The notes below the pieces were generated by a model. It saw only the letters and a program-made list of their open reading frames with translations, was not told the DNA's origin and did no database searches. From NCBI GenBank assembly GCA_018881555.1, contig JACAXG010000059.1, forward strand, positions 4,399,580 to 4,463,579: a stretch of 64,000 bases of DNA. Direction: 5' to 3'. Shown in pieces: positions 32,850-45,179 of the stretch (its first letter is position 1; each line of letters begins with the position of its first letter). This DNA is from Amblyornis subalaris. Lineage: Eukaryota; Chordata; Aves; Passeriformes; Ptilonorhynchidae. The translations under genes and the position numbers were made by a program.

Positions 32850-33694
32850 ACCACCATGTCAAGCCTTGGCTCCATCTTTTACTACATCAGAGCAATTTTA
32901 GTGTTTGATTACTTTGAACTTCAGCTGGCTAGTGATTTAATAGTCACCTTTCCTTTTTTTTCTTTGTTTTGTTTTGACAAGGCCAATATATCAGTTTTAA
33001 AAGGCTCTATACTTTTAGTGTTAAAAGTATTTTGTCTTTAAAAAGTCCACAATGTTTAAATGGTGGAAATGACCAGAACCCCCATGTTAAATGAAGAAAA
33101 GCATTGAGAAAACCCTGAGGGAATGACAGAACAAGGAGAAGTACTGAACTGTTTTTCCATTTTGCAGTAGGCTCTAGCTAGTCTTAACCTTTGCAGTTCT
33201 CTTGGTATTGTAGTGCTGAAAAGAGCACCATACCTACCCAACAGATTTTATAGGAATTNATTTACACTGAGCAAAGCTGCCATNTGAATAGNGGGAAGTN
33301 AGTTTAATAAAGACATTTGAAGGATTGTGGCTGCCCACTGGAGATTGTTTCTTAAACTTAGGTATTGATCAACCATTTTCACCTGCACTGAAAGAACTTT
33401 TGATGTAGAGTGATACATCAATCACTTATATGCAGAGAGCACCAACACTCTGAAGAGCTGCTAAAAGAGGAATAAACAAGGAGAACAGTTTGCTGTCTTA
33501 CTCTTCTTCAAGCCCATTTGACAAGAAACTCTATTCCAAATATTTCAGCTCCATCAACACATGCGGTTTTCCATAGCCTAGAGAAGATTGCTTGTTAACA
33601 CAGCAAAAAGTTAAGTGAAGTGCTTTCCAAGCAGATAATGACAGGCCTTGGTTTGGATGTGAAGTATTAAAGCTTCCCCCTCCCCCAGTAGTTT
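32850..33694. other. Intergenic stretch, nothing recognised
   Basis: AT-rich sequence with a cluster of ambiguous bases near 33,260-33,300. No coding or repeat signal was identified. Confidence 0.5.
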
Positions 33695-33736
33695 CTGATA
33701 TGGGAATTACAGACTCTGATATGGCAATTACAGACT
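33695..33736 (+). repeat. 21-bp tandem duplication
   Basis: Two adjacent copies begin ctgatatgg and end aattacagact, differing at one base. Confidence 0.9.
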
Positions 33737-33754
33737 CCCAGAGTGGCTGATGTC

Positions 33755-33870
33755 GGAATGCACCCCTGGAGACCACCTAGTCCAGCTCCCTGTTGAAGCA
33801 GGGTCAGCCAGAGCAGGATGCTGAAGGNCATGTCCAGTCACATTCTGAGTATCTCCACATCTCCATTGCA
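33755..33870 (-). mobile_element. CR1 LINE fragment, minus orientation
   Basis: The sequence ggagaccacctagtccagct, ccctgttgaagcagggtcag and ccagagcaggatgctgaagg matches the reverse complement of the CR1 3' region. It is short and truncated at both ends. Confidence 0.8.
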
Positions 33871-35554
33871 TTTCAGGGGAAAAAAATGACAGGAAGAAAA
33901 CTAAGACAAGATTGATTGAAAAATTGGGAAGCAAACAGTTGCTGTATCAGTACTAAAATGCAACTACCTCAATCTAGGCATGTGCTCGTGGAAAAAAACC
34001 AAGTGAACAAGCAAACTGCCAAAAGCTTGGCAGCATCACTGTGTCATGTTCCATTTTTTAGTAGTTCAGGGCACCTTCACTGTGTTTCAAGGAGACACAC
34101 ATTCTTCAGACCACCATATGTGCCAGTACTGTGAGAGGATTCNAGCTTAAGATACTCATATCATACCTGAGTAATAACTGCTGCTTTGAGCTTCTTGCTT
34201 TGAATTGAATCTACTAGCAGCCTTAAATATGGGTGCAGAAAGAGGAACTTTCTGTGAGGACATTTAAGGACACCTNTGACAGATTGGGACTAAAATGGCC
34301 ATCAAAGCAATTACAAACACATGATCGGGGCAACCAGAGGGTTGCCACAAACTTCTTGCTGAGTTTGATTCAAGCTTACCCAGACTGCATAAATTGCAGA
34401 TTTTCCAAATTAAAAAAAAAAGATAAAAATGTGTGCACAGCCATGGACCTGCTATTTTTGATGTCCTGTTCTGTTTAAAAATGATGACACGTGCTACCTT
34501 TGTGAAGAAATTGACCTGTGTGTTTGGCCAATTACATATGAAATGCAAAACCAAAGTTATGTTTGTGCACCTGATTCACCCCTTTGGCAAGTGACATATA
34601 GTTGAGGATATTTACTTTATTTGATGTTTGATCTCCCCTGTAAAACACAGTAATCATTGGGGGGTTTCCTAGGTACACACTTGCAGACCAGCAGTCTGTA
34701 GCTGACAGGTGTGAAGGTTAATGTAGGGAACCTGAGATGGACCTTTCCCTCACCCAGAATGGAGAGTAGCTCTCATTGTGTGATTTTTAAGACTCCCTAA
34801 GTAAAATCCGAGGAAAAAAGCCCTTGTAGAGATAAAGGAATGTAGTAGCTAGGGGAGGAGAATCAACCAGGGAGTAAGCAGAGGTATTCCCAGAACAAAC
34901 TGGAAAAAAAAAAATATTAAAGTGAAGACTAGAACAGAGAACAAGTGAACACACCTGTGTGGATTTCTCAGAGCCAGCCCCCAAGGCTCCTGGCACAGCT
35001 GCCCAACACGCTGGTGGAAGCTTGTCAATGGAGGCTGTGTTTGTANCCCCAGTGAAGCTTTCGGTTAGGGGAGTGACTCCCTTATCTCAGCTGCTGATTG
35101 CCTAATTACCCGTTACCTNGATTTATGGCTTTGGCCCTGAACTTACCAAACCAGCTAAGGGCTGAAAGCTGGAGAAACCCTGAAGACTGGAAAGCACCCG
35201 GGGAAACTGCATTGAGAAGTCTTTCAACAGATGCTCAATTTTGCCACATCTTCTGAAGAGAGATAAGATTTAAATAGTCCAAGTCTTTTTTACTCCTCTA
35301 TGTGGCCTGTTTCCTCATAGCAGGGGAAAGGGAGGCTGGAGGAGGATGTGCCTGAGATTCCTGCACCTCAGCCCTGAAGGTGGTTGTTGGGGCCAAGGTG
35401 TGGAGAAGGGAAGGAAAGGGGGTGATGTAGGGAAGAAGTGGTGCAGAGGGAGTGTGTTGTGGGAAGAGACTGCTGGATGAGGGAGTGTGGGGCTGCTGTG
35501 CCTGTGGGGCTCCAGGGAGCAGCAGGGGAGAGGGCAGAGCATCTCCAGCATTTT
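33871..35554. other. Intergenic stretch, nothing recognised
   Basis: No gene, RNA or clear repeat was found. Confidence 0.5.
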
Positions 35555-35975
35555 TGTGTCAGCAATAGTGTGGCAACAGGACCTGGGCAGNGATTGTNCC
35601 CCTGTACTCGGTGCTGGCGNGGCTGCACCCCAAACCCTGTGTTCAGGTCTGGGCCCCTCCCTACAGGAAGGAGATTGAGGTGCTNGAGCAAGTCTAGAGA
35701 AGGGAATGGAGTTGGGGAAGGGCCAGGAGCACAAGTCTGATGAGGAGCAGCTGAGGGAACTGGGAGTGCTTTACCTGGAAAAATGGAGGCTCAGGGGGGA
35801 TCCTATTGCTCTCTGCCCCAAAGGAGGTTTAAGCGAGGTGAGAGTCAATCTCTTCTCCTAAATAACAAGCAATGGTACAAGAGCAAAAGGCCTCAAGTTG
35901 TGCCAGGGGAGGTTTAGATTGGATATTAGGAAAAATTNNTTCACTGNAAGNGTGGTCAGGCATTGAAAGGACTGT
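35555..35975 (+). mobile_element. CR1 LINE fragment, plus orientation
   Basis: Recognisable CR1 blocks occur in order: cccctgtactcggtgctggc, ttcaggtctgggcccctccc, ggaaggagattgaggtgct, ggagcagctgagggaactgg, ggatcctattgctctctgcc, tcaagttgtgccaggggagg and tttagattggatattaggaa. The copy is truncated at both ends. Confidence 0.95.
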
Positions 35976-38900
35976 CATACTGAGTCACACTGAAGATCCA
36001 CCTGAATGTAGAGGACTGCCTATTAGAAAGGCAAGTGCCCGGTGATGCTTCCTCTGTGAGACCCTTCCAAGTCAGGCTTACCTGTGCCCTGACTGCTTTG
36101 CCCTAAGGTTGTACCCACAGCTTTGCATTCATGTGGCTGCAGCAGCAGTGCTCTCTTATGTTGTGGCTTACGTTGTTATTTGCATCACAGTTTTANAGGT
36201 TTGTTTTTAATAGTTTTACTTACAAATGTCTGAGCATGATATTCTAGTAAACATCTGACTCTCTCGAGCTTTCTATATCTGCAAACAATACTACCTACTG
36301 ATTTCTCAGTTTTAATTAAGCTCAAAATGTAATCTTGGAGGTCTAGAGGAAGAACTCAACATATATAGGGTAAAGTGCCCTTGAAATNTGCAAGTTTTGC
36401 AGTAAAACNCTGTAGTTGTGCCCCATGTTTTTCACTGAGGTGTTTCAGACTGCTCAAAGCATAATGCAGTCTCCCTTACTTAATTGGCAGTTGCCTGTGG
36501 GAAGAAAATTCATCCAGCACCGTAAGGCTTGTTTAAGCAACATGGATGAAACACTCTCAGGAAAAAGGCAAACATCATAGATCACTGCCTGCAATAGTCC
36601 TTTGAGCCTGGCATTGATGAAGCTTCCTGTTGTCTACCAGCCTGTTTGTAATACCCACATAGATTTCAACGTCCTACTCGGTGATTTGTGAGTCAATCCT
36701 CTCATTCTTTTCTGTTCGTGTTAAACAGGGTGAATTAGGAGATCAGTTTCATTGGGGATGTAGAGTCTGTGTCAGAGCATTGATTAGGTATTTAGAAGAA
36801 AACATGCAAAAAGATCATACTGAGCAGCAGGGATTAGGCAAAAGGAAGTGACTAGTATGCATTCATTTTTCCAGGAGTTTTCTGGGAAGTAGCGAGGTAC
36901 TGCTGGTGTATTCCTGTGTATGGTGGGACATCAGGCCGTTAACAGCACTGGGCAGCTGATCAGAGTAGGTGAAGCAAAATGTCTTGTGCAATTGTGGGAG
37001 AATTGGAAGGAGAAGCACGAATGAGGTGCTTATTTATCTGTATTTGAAAGCTTGTTTTTCACCAGAGAGAGCTTGCAGCTTGTTTTTAATAGCTTTAACT
37101 CCACTTTGTTAATTTTTAAAATTACATAAACGTCCTGGGGTGTGCTAAGAAAGCTGTATTTTGCTCTCAGCTATCTGGGGAATAAGACGTTCTTGTACTG
37201 AAGGGGTCAGTCTTTCCCCACTTTTTTCCTCAGGCAGTCTGTTGTTGAATTACTTCATTTTGGTTTATGGCTGANCCAGGGACTGAGCTATATTAACGTG
37301 GCTGTTTGTTTAAATATTTATCTTCCCGGCCTCATCAGGGTAATCGCGTTATGCAAAGCAAAAGAGAGCAGCCTCGGGTCCCGCTGCAGCTCCATTTCAG
37401 CTGGAACCGATGGGCTGACAAGTTCCGAGTGCATCTGTGTACCTGAAATTGCATGCACGAGCCTTATCTGCCCAAAGGTAATGGCATATGCAAATTATCT
37501 GGGCTCCAGTGGTCTGTGGGTGCTGAGAAGAAACGATTAACAATGATTATGAGACTACTGGAGGCTACTGCTCTNTGAAGGTTTTGCACAGCAAGCCTGT
37601 CAGGGGAGGCTGGAGTTATTCAGCCGGNTTTCTCCTGAGCCTTCCCTAATTACAATGACTGCCTGAGGATCCAACCAGCAGGACAAAGCNTGAAACAAAA
37701 AGCTCAAACAGAGTTGCCTGTAAACACATGCGAAGGTACAGGCACACACATTTTAGGGGCACGCTGGTGTTAGCAAGACTGGTGGTGCAGGGCAACATCT
37801 TTCCACTTTGAACTCGATATAAAGCTGTAGCTAAACTCCCAACTACTGNTACTCAGCAGGTCTCGCTGCTGGTTTGGGCTGTGCCAAGGCTCGGCCNCTT
37901 CCAGGCCACCTGATAACTCTGCTGGCTTTTTTCCATGCGGGGAGGAGCATCCCCAGGTTCGTGTGGCAGGAAGGCAGGAGAGCTGTACCGTTACCAGCAG
38001 ATCTGCAGGAGGTTGGATGGATTGCTGCCTCTGGGGACTTCCACTGCTTGTGGAGGTCATTTAGAGAGTGTTTATGTAGATTGTCGTGCAAGGATTGATA
38101 GTGGGGAAGGCACCTCTGAGGCCACACTCTGTCCATCCTTGTTAGAGCAAAATATGTTAATTATTGGTGTAGCTGCTCTCCTTCAGAGATCTTTTGAAGC
38201 TGACTGGCATTTGCTGCCAATGGCACTGACAGACACCCAGCTATTTATCAGGTTTCATTAAGTCTCNCTATTCATTTAGATCTCTGCGTTGCTGCAGGAC
38301 TGGATATGGTTCCAGCTTCCTGTATTTGCTGGCTTTTTGTGCTTGTTTCTTGCTATTTTAATATTTAATATTTAATTTGGATGTTTTTGTGTTGAAAGAA
38401 GCTGGCTTGCAGTTTTCCCCTCCCCTTTCTTATGAATTTGTAATCACAGGTGGTTTGTTTTCAGAGTGCTGTGGTTTTCCCAGTCTCCATATTTGCTGAA
38501 AACAGGCAGTAAAGAGACCCACCAAGCTGTGTACTGTGGTCAAACACATCCCATGAAAGTAGCAATGAAAGTTATGGAGGCTCTGGTGAAGTTTGCATTT
38601 GAGAAGTGCTTGACTTGTTGATTGTAGGGCAACACATATTTTTAGTCAGGCTGAGATGTTTCAGATGATTGCCTTTGGGCTTTCTCTCTCATTTCTGTAT
38701 GTCTGTAAACAGCAGCAAGTAGTTATTTTGGAGAGTCACTGTGAGTCAGCTGACATTTGTTTCATTTTAAAGCTTTTGGAAGCATGCTCTTCCCTGACCC
38801 TGTACCTGCTGAATTGGGGTTCAAGGCATTGCTTGACAAGCAAGGAGACAGCCTGTTCTCCTCAGGAGNTGGGTCTATTTTGGTGCTCATCCTGAGTGTC

Positions 38901-40876
38901 AGCCCTGCCCTGTGTGCAGTTTTCCTTGGTCCTTGTTGAAGGCAGTGATTTGTGCCAAACCAGGAGGCAGCAAGGACGGGTTAAATCCATAATTTGCTGC
39001 TCAAGTTGCAGCCTTGGTGCAGTGCATGTACCGCAAAGGGAAACTTCCTCCTAGGGTTTTTTTGGAGACATCCTCACACCTTTGATGATAAAGACATGTA
39101 CCAGACACAAACAGGAGCTTTTGCAGCGTTGGAGTATTTTTGTTGAGGGACAAAAGAGCAGCTGCAAGTCCAGACATACAAGTCCATCTCTAGCAATTAG
39201 TCTTCCTTGACTGACCTGCAGCTACACCTTTGGATTTCTTTTTGCTGTGGAAAAATTGCCTGACAGGTGATGAGAATGTCCACTGTCACGCTTGTGGNGT
39301 GGAAAAAAGGGAAACTCACCCCCAAGTTCATAGACACTGCTGACAGTCATTGGAGCTACAGGATTGGGGTTTTTTTAAATGAGATAGCTATTCTATCTAA
39401 AATTTCTCTGCTCTGGTTCAGTAAGGAAATAATTAGCATGCAAGAATACTTGAATCTAAGCTAATGGGATTTGAAGGTTTCCTNATGAACAAGCCCATGA
39501 AAAAGTTGTATTCATAATAGCAAGAAAAAGGTCACTTCTGAAGTGTTACCTATTTTCCCTATGTTAGAATGATTTTATAATTATTCATATTTTATAATGA
39601 TTATTATAAATATTATTAATTNCAGGTTTTGTTGTGTGCACTTGCTATTCCTGAAGGTAAGAAAATTTATTTAATTCTTAGTAATTCCCTAATAGCAGCA
39701 TGTTTTTATGCTAATCTGGGATGGAATATCTGGCTTGATGTGGATGTGTTCTTAGAGGTTTTGGCTGTGGGTTTATTAGATGCAGGACCAGAACAACATT
39801 TGAGTGTTGGGCTGAAACAAAATTATGTTCCCAAAGTGTTTTAGCGTGCTGCACTTGCTGTTGTTAAGTAGCTTCTTCTTGAAATTAATTCCACTGGGAA
39901 ATAAAAGGCCTCAGCTAATGGAATTACGTCAGTATATTTGGAATATGAAAGAGGCAAGCAATTAAAAATAGAATATTAATTAATTAAGCTTACAGCTTCC
40001 TCTTAAAGATTTAATGTTTGAAGGAGCACTGTAATAAACTCTAGCAAGATAATGCTAATAAAACAAATATAATTTGACAGAGTTGGCTTATTAGATATTA
40101 TTAATTGAGTATGAGTTGAGAGTTGTGTCTTAGTGTTTACAGAGAATAGAAATTCCTGGTTCATTAGCTGTCAGCAATACTTTTTAACATTTGTCAGTTT
40201 ATGCCATTTGTGGCTTTATTTCGTAAAAAATCTTTACAGGAGTTTAAAGAAATTTCTCACTTAAGCTTTATGAAACTGCTAAGGAGGAAGACAGGTACAA
40301 AGCCTTCTGTGCTGGACAAGCCAGGCTTTAGTGGTTAGAGATCATACACTTCAGGCTGGATTTGGAAGTGAATCCCAATNTTCACTTTTAGATCCCAGCT
40401 GCCAGGTGACGTTCTCAGCCCTTCAACACTGCCAGAGTTTCAGCCTGATGTCTACAATCATGTTGAGCTGTTGTGTTTTCAATTCTCAGTGATGTGTCCC
40501 ATGATAGATGGGAGAGTGTGTGACTTATTTTTGGAGCAGCCTTTCTGGATCAGCTGGCACCAGGGANATAGCTCCTCACAGTGCTGGATGCACAGGAACA
40601 CTGAGCATGGCCAGCACATCCATGTCTTCCCTAGTGGGACGCTGGGGCTCCGTGTGGCTGGGAAAGAGGATGTGGGATGGCACATGGCCACGGTGTGCAA
40701 CAGCTCTCACAGCATTGTGTCTGCCAAAGAGAGTTCCAGGTATGTGTGTAAATGGGTGGAAATTCTCACTTTGAAGTCCTTGTCTCTCTGTGTTGGGCTG
40801 CCTGGATCAGACACTTGTTTATGTTACTATGTATAGGCTATGTGTTCGAAGTTGGCAGCTTCTGCCTCTGTTTTTC
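35976..40876. other. Gene-poor AT-rich stretch with regulatory-like motifs
   Basis: No exon was recognised on either strand. The stretch holds an ATTTGCAT octamer at 36,178-36,185, a motif-dense segment at 37,290-37,510 and a TAAT-rich segment at 39,880-40,230. Conservation cannot be tested here. Confidence 0.45.
37290..37510. promoter_or_regulatory. Candidate non-coding regulatory element (octamer/GATA/E-box motifs)
   Basis: Within 220 bp there are aaatatttatcttcccgg, a POU-like ttatgcaaag, cagctggaacc with a CAGCTG E-box, a GATA-like ccttatctgccc, and a perfect ATGCAAAT octamer in catatgcaaattatctg. The composition looks unlike the neighbouring sequence. The call rests on motif density alone. 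Confidence 0.3.
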
Positions 40877-41085
40877 AAAAAATCATCGAGGTTGGAAGAT
40901 ACCTTGAAGATAATCCAGTCCAACCATAATCACTCATAAACCATATTCCCAAGTGCCACATCCANGTGCCTCTAACACTTCCAGAGATGATGACTGCACC
41001 ACCACCCTGGGCAACTTATTCCGATGCCTGTTCACTCTTTCAGTGTAATTTTTAAAAAATATTTAATGTGAACCTTCCCTGGCAA
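40877..41085 (-). mobile_element. CR1 LINE fragment, minus orientation
   Basis: It begins aaaatcatcgaggttggaag, then gataatccagtccaaccata, and later accaccctgggcaacttatt, cgatgcctgttcactctttc: the reverse complement of a CR1 3' end. Confidence 0.9.
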
Positions 41086-42764
41086 AAGTTCGTGTAAGTT
41101 CATTTTGAGCTCATGTGACAATCTAAATGAGAACTCTTGCATGCTATATTCTTGATTTAAGGTTTGTTACACTTGCAATTAGCATTTAAGCTTCTGCTAC
41201 AAGACTAAAAACAAGATGTTACAGTTAGACTTTTAAACCCAGCCATTTAAGATCCTAAATGTGCTGAGCTCTTATTGAGCTTCCTTGTTTAATTATTGGG
41301 TGCTAATTTTAGACTCTTTCACATCTTGGTTGTTTTTTTTTTTTGTCTCTCTCCAGTGCTTGAATTTGCCAGCTAGAAAAATTAGATCTTTATTTTGAAA
41401 CATGTGTTNACATAGATATTGAGGTCAACCCAGGCCAACAAGGTTTACTGAAACCTGCCTTAGCCTTCACAAAGTCTGACCCACAGTGGAATAATGTGGA
41501 GATTTGGGGATCTAAAAAATACTGATTAGGACCCTCCTCCCTATTCTGAGCATCCTGGCCCTCAAGATGTTACTAGTTTTTATGTGGCACAGAAGACCGA
41601 GTGTTATGCCTTGTTCCGCTTCCTGCTTCCCTGGCTCAACACCACCTCTGCTTGTGGCTTCAGGGCTGCTGGAGGGCAACAAAAATAAGTACTTGCCTCT
41701 CTTCCCGATGACCCCTTGTCTTCCCTGTTGCCTTACCCTCTAGTTCCAGCGTTTTTTGGACAGTAGAGGATGAGAATGAGTTTCCTCCTTACACTGCTCC
41801 CTGGATACTGTCAGTACCCAGCCCAGCACTCTGGGTGCCCTGCCCTCCTGNTAGCCCTGGATGTTGAAGGCAATTTCATGTTTTGTGCTTCAGTGGCTCA
41901 AATTTGCCATCTCTGACTCAAGCCAGAGCAATACAAGGACATGGAGTAGAAAATGGTTCTGATGACGCCACCGTGTGGGGTGACTTGGTTTTTGTGCCCT
42001 TTAGTTAGTGCTCTAGTTTCCTGGAGAGGGATCTAGGGAAATTTTTTTCTTCTACTTTGGATGGGAAGACAGAACAGAGCAACAGGAGAGGTTTTAGGCT
42101 GTTTGAGACGTGTCCTGTCTCATTTTGAAATAGCTAGGGGATTCAACTGTGTTATGGCAGGTGGTTTCAATGTGGGCAGAATCTTTGCTAGTCAGGACCA
42201 AATAATCTTTGCCCAGAAGCAGTTAGATTTTTAGAAGCAAGCAATTATCATTTGTATGGGAGTTATTTNCGTTCAGACTACAGTAATTGTATAACTCAGA
42301 CATGCCAAATTCAACTTGTGACAAAAGGATAGGGTTTGTTTCCACTTCTGACACAGCAGCTGTTGCAAATGTCAGGATCCAGTTTTGTAGGGAAGCTGTT
42401 AAAAATTCCTATTTTAGTTTTTTACACTGTCAAAGACAATATTCTAGATGTGTCCCTAGGCATTAATATATCTGATGGATGCTGGTTCAAAATACACTCC
42501 TGCTATGGCTTGTGACCTCCCAGTAGGATTCTCTCTTTCCAAATCAAATCTAAGGAAAATGCTTCCTCGGCATGACAAGGAAATGGACATTTTCATGGTG
42601 GAGGGACTGTTCAGGGACTTCATTTGTTACCTGCTGCCTTCTCAACAGCAAACTCTGGCTGTGTGCAGGCTCCCAGTAGAGAACTTCTAAGCCTGTGTGG
42701 CAATGCTTCCAAGGTAGTAGAAGATTTCAAAAAGCAAATATAAGTGGTCTCCTGTAAATCACAC
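41086..42764. other. Intergenic stretch, nothing recognised
   Basis: No coding, RNA or clear repeat signal. Confidence 0.5.
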
Positions 42765-42935
42765 GCAGAATCACGTAGAATATGCTGAGTTGGAAGGGAC
42801 CCACGTGGATCATCGGGTCCAGCTCTTGGCCTTGCACNGGACATCCCCAAAAATCATACCATGTGTCTGAGAGCATTGTCCAAATGCTTCCTGAACTCTG
42901 GCAGACTTGGTTCTCTCTTTCAGCAGCACCTTGTC
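42765..42935 (-). mobile_element. CR1 LINE fragment, minus orientation
   Basis: The sequence agaatcacgtagaatatgct, gagttggaagggacccacgt, ggatcatcgggtccagctct and ttgtccaaatgcttcctgaactctgg (read in parts) matches a CR1 3' end on the minus strand. Confidence 0.88.
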
Positions 42936-44749
42936 AGAGGGCTTGTTGGATATTTGTTACCTTTGATCTGAACTGCCTGCAATTAGCTGAAAAGAGACAN
43001 GCAGAGAGTGGCCAGGTCAGGTATCAAATGTCCCTGTGACCTACTGCAACAGAGTCCCTGTTTTCTAGCTTCTGAATTCCAACAAGTTGGTGACCCAATA
43101 GAGCTTTGCTTTCNCCTGTGCCAGGCTGTGCTTATGGTTTACTTCCCAGCAAGGGGAAAAGTAGAAGTGTAGGACTTTACATGTGCCTTGGGCAGACAGC
43201 ATCAGTGAGTATTTTAAGGCTGTGTAGAGTCCCATTAGCCTACAGTTTACCCACCCTGGGCACATCTTGTAGTGAGGAAAATCTGTGTAAGCACATGGAA
43301 GGGAAGAAACACTATTAAAGTGGAAAAAAAAGCTATTTTATTACAAGATAAGGTATTGAAGCGCTCATGGTGAATCTCTCTGTATTGGTTTCAGGCTGGT
43401 ATTTCAAATAAATNTAGTAAAGGAAGAACATTTCCAATTAACCAGAGATGAAAGGAATAATCCTGCTTGTGGTCACACTCTGTGGAATATATCCCAATAA
43501 CGAGCAGATACGTTTTTCTTCCCTCAGGAGCATAAACATNTAAAGAAATTACACAATTTATTATTGAATCTAACAGAGACAAAGGTGAAACACTTCTTTC
43601 AGGTGGTCTGGGAAAAAAAGAAAATACAGAAATGGTTTGGACATATGGTTTGTGNTTTTGGTACCATGAGGAGTTATGTGGAGAGTTCTGAGAGTGTTCT
43701 AGTCCATCCCAGACTGGACAGGATACAGGAACATGACACTGGCAGATAATCTATAGAAGTAAATGACAGAACCTCTCCTTTCAACACCAGGATGTGATCT
43801 GCAGGAAGCAAAGGGAGCAGGCCCTGCTGGCACCCTGAGGTGGGCGTGGGAGGTGGCTTCTCCTGTGGACAGAAGTGATTCCTGCATTGGAGGGCTGCAA
43901 CACTAGAGCATAACATGGGAGCTGGGCTGTTCAGGGAACAGATGTGTCCTCTTGGGCTCCTTTCCTGCTGTGTTTTGTAGTTCTAGGAAGTGATGGAGGT
44001 AGTGCGTAAAGCAAAATGAAATTCGGATGTTCTGCTTCAGAGGCATGGCAAAGACTGAGGTTTCAATTTACACTTTTTCTGAATTTTCAGTAAATAGACA
44101 AATCTAGTAACTGTAGAAACTTGGCTTCAGCTGTGAACAGCCATTTTTGTTTGCTTTCTGCTTTAGACAAGATACTTCCTCATGGAGGATGGTACTCAGC
44201 TCAGATTCCCATAATTACTTATGGAGCATCCTGTAGTTAGTCCCTACCCTCATGTGTCTCCAGACTGGTTANTTTCCTGCCAGCATCAGATTCATCAATG
44301 AGGATCTGAGGAAAACATGTTAGACTCTTATGGGAATGCTTTGCAGAGCGAGTTGTAATGATGTTTGGGTGAAAATGCTTTCAAACTGTAGGCACTGGTC
44401 ACAAACTATCTTTGCTGGTGTTTGATGGCTGTTCTCTTGCAGAACTCACTCACTGCAGCCCTCCAGGATNTGAGGATTTGAAGGGTGACTGTGTTATTTT
44501 GAGATTTCTTAACTTCTGATTTCTCAAAACTGACCACAATATCCTTGTTGAATTTTGAAGTAATAACAACCAGGAGGTTGAATGTTGGCAGGTTGCTCTA
44601 AGGAGANGGGTTAATGCTCAACAACTTCTGTTTGGCAGTCAGAGGGGAGCATCTGGAGCTCAGAAGTTCCTGCATTAACCACGGGGTGGCAGAGGCAGCG
44701 CAGANCTGTGTGTCTGAAAATACTGTAAAATGAAAATACTGAGCGTGGT
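42936..44749. other. Intergenic stretch, nothing recognised
   Basis: No coding exon was recognised. The right-hand end may already include part of the retroviral LTR described next. Confidence 0.45.
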
Positions 44750-45060
44750 GGGAGATGGCAAAAGTGTGTCTGTGTGCTGGGATGACCTTCCTTAGTCTTT
44801 CTTTTCTAGTTGTATGTAAACGCCTTGAAAATCCCTTTGGATCCGTTCCTTCCCTGATAAAGAAGGGNTCTCATGATCATGAAATAAACACTTTGTAATT
44901 CTGTTCTTGTGTCCCTTTCTTCCTCAGTCAACAAACATCTCAAATCACTTTTGCAACCGAATTTTTGGCCCAGATGGAACCTCCTCATCCATTGGCTCTG
45001 GCATCTCCTGGGGAATGTCTGATCCGTGGACCAGGTGAGTTCATCTACTTCTGTCACAGG
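44750..45060 (+). repeat. Possible 5' LTR remnant of the endogenous retrovirus
   Basis: An AATAAA signal at about 44,881 is followed by acactttgtaattctgttct and tcccttt...cctcagtcaacaaacatc, an arrangement like the R-U5 part of a retroviral LTR, placed directly upstream of the gag-like sequence. LTR borders and a primer-binding site could not be fixed, and I found no second copy near 48 kb. Confidence 0.3.
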
Positions 45061-45179
45061 GAGTGTGCTGGGAGCCAACCAGAGGTGAAGTGGTGGTGAG
45101 TTGAATTTCTGTATTTCTACCTAATCCATTCAATTTGGAAATGAGACAAGGTTTAGTGAAAGATATTTCCTTATCAGAA

